Below, piece by piece: positions 63,098 through 64,000 of a stretch of DNA of 64,000 nucleotides. The translations under genes were made by a program, and so were the position numbers. Under the pieces are notes generated by a model that had not been told where the DNA came from, made no database searches, and saw only the letters and a program-made list of their open reading frames with translations. Source of the DNA: G965218495 sp965218495 (GTDB lineage Bacteria > Bacteroidota > Rhodothermia > Rhodothermales > Bin80); contig OZ244626.1 in NCBI GenBank assembly GCA_965218495.1, positions 2,356,001 to 2,420,000 of the forward strand, written 5' to 3'. Position 1 is the stretch's first letter; each line of letters starts with the position of its first letter.

Positions 63098-64000
63098 ATG
63101 ACGATTGGGGTCGCGAAAGAGGCAGCAGCGGGCGAGCGCCGCGTGGCATTGGTTCCAAGCAGCCTGAAACTGCTCCTCAGAAAGGGTATTGACGTTGTGG
63201 TAGAGTCTGGGGCCGGCACTGGCGCTTACGTAGGCGACGCTGACTTTGCGGATGTAGGCGCCCGGGTTGGATCACGCGAACAGGCCTTGGGAGCTGATGT
63301 AGTAGCCTGTGTCCACGCGCCGCCTGATTCCGATACACATCTGCTGAAGCCGGGCGGCGCCCTTGTAGGGTTTCTTCGTCCGCTCTACCAGCCCTCGATA
63401 GCGGCCAGATTGGCTGACCAAGGCACTACCGCACTCGCTATGGAGTTAGTGCCCCGCATCTCGCGGGCGCAGGTCATGGATGCTCTCAGCGCGATGGCGT
63501 CCCTGTCAGGCTACAAGGCGGTGCTCTTGGCAGCGGCAGGCCTTCCACGCTTTTTTCCTCTCCTGACCACAGCCGCAGGAACCGTGCGCCCGGCCAACGT
63601 GACTGTCTTGGGCGCCGGCGTGGCAGGCCTGCAAGCGATCGCTACTGCCAGAAGACTCGGGGCGCGTGTGTGGGGCTACGACATCCGGGAGGCCGTGCGT
63701 GAAGAGGTTCAAAGCCTTGGCGCGCATTTTGTAGAGCTTGACCTCGACATTGAGGACATGGCAGATGAGGCCGGCTACGCACGCGCACTCATGGATGCCA
63801 AGTCGAAGCAGCAGGCCGAACTCCTGATACCGCACCTGGCCAAAAGCGATGTCGTTATCACGACGGCGCAGATTCCAGGTCGAGCCGCCCCGCTGCTGGT
63901 AACCGAATCTGCCGTCAAAGCCATGAAGGCTGGCAGCGTAATCATTGATCTGGCCGCGCTCACCGGCGGCAACTGCGCAATGACACGCGCGGACGCCACC
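63098..64000 (+). CDS. pntA: NAD(P) transhydrogenase subunit alpha, cut by the window edge
   Basis: 301 codons are visible from ATG 63098, with the end outside the window. TIGVAKEAAAGERRVALVPS, VESGAGTGAYVGDADFADVG, AMASLSGYKAVLLAAAGLPR, and the NAD-binding NVTVLGAGVAGLQAIATARR with VWGYDIREAVREEVQSLGAH are the PntA/AlaDh_PNT domain I. It couples proton translocation to NADPH formation, with PntB as partner. Starts 37 bases after serC and is probably co-transcribed. Confidence 0.93.
   Translation, partial: MTIGVAKEAAAGERRVALVPSSLKLLLRKGIDVVVESGAGTGAYVGDADFADVGARVGSREQALGADVVACVHAPPDSDTHLLKPGGALVGFLRPLYQPSIAARLADQGTTALAMELVPRISRAQVMDALSAMASLSGYKAVLLAAAGLPRFFPLLTTAAGTVRPANVTVLGAGVAGLQAIATARRLGARVWGYDIREAVREEVQSLGAHFVELDLDIEDMADEAGYARALMDAKSKQQAELLIPHLAKSDVVITTAQIPGRAAPLLVTESAVKAMKAGSVIIDLAALTGGNCAMTRADAT

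Overview
The window reads like a chromosome segment of a bacterium from the Rhodothermota/Bacteroidota side of the tree (inference). The clues are the parA-parB-DUF5683 order, a DUF58-Bat cluster, a serine-palmitoyltransferase-like gene, a Bacteroidota-type IleRS and DksA, and an expanded TonB family. Housekeeping genes are dense and complete. Between them lie stretches rich in insertion sequences and decayed genes.

Layout. 1-900 holds fossils (an IS4-like fragment and a frameshifted DUF1697 gene). 1267-6379 carries hisI (minus) and then yidD, moaB, two envelope proteins and the NAD(P)HX repair enzyme. 6380-18402 is an array of tandemly duplicated TonB C-terminal-domain genes: two intact double-domain copies, one degenerate copy, two copies stopped by nonsense codons, and fossil copies in nearly every spacer. 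It ends in a canonical tonB. The array was invaded by an ISNCY-type element whose transposase is itself split by a group II intron with a reverse transcriptase. 18482-24418 (minus) is rpiA behind two duplicated pairs of MacB-like permeases that have no ATPase beside them. 24558-30901 (plus) is a DUF5989 protein, ParA/ParB, DUF5683, an MJ1255-like glycosyltransferase, an SPT-like enzyme and a GNAT-like protein, the last two suggesting sphingolipid synthesis. 30960-34393 (minus) is rhomboid, purQ, YceI and a beta-propeller protein.

34653-36988 is an intact-looking IS256-type element. It encodes the transposase and, overlapping it by four bases, a paralogue that has lost all three DDE residues. 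37624-44857 is DUF58 plus five Bat-type genes, followed by a STAS protein. 45730-48500 holds two small paralogous unknown proteins and IS21/IS66 debris. 48647-58580 (minus) holds lspA, dksA, ileS, a purine nucleoside phosphorylase, yggS and a YbbA/YbbP-type ABC system. 59000-59383 (minus) is an initiator tRNA-Met gene interrupted in the anticodon loop by a group I intron of about 311 nt. 59579-64000 (plus) is DUF1015, serA, serC and the start of pntA, a serine-biosynthesis cluster.

Most notable: the intron-split tRNA-fMet, the IS256 element with a catalytically dead partner, the TonB double-domain array with its graveyard, and the nested IS/group II intron.
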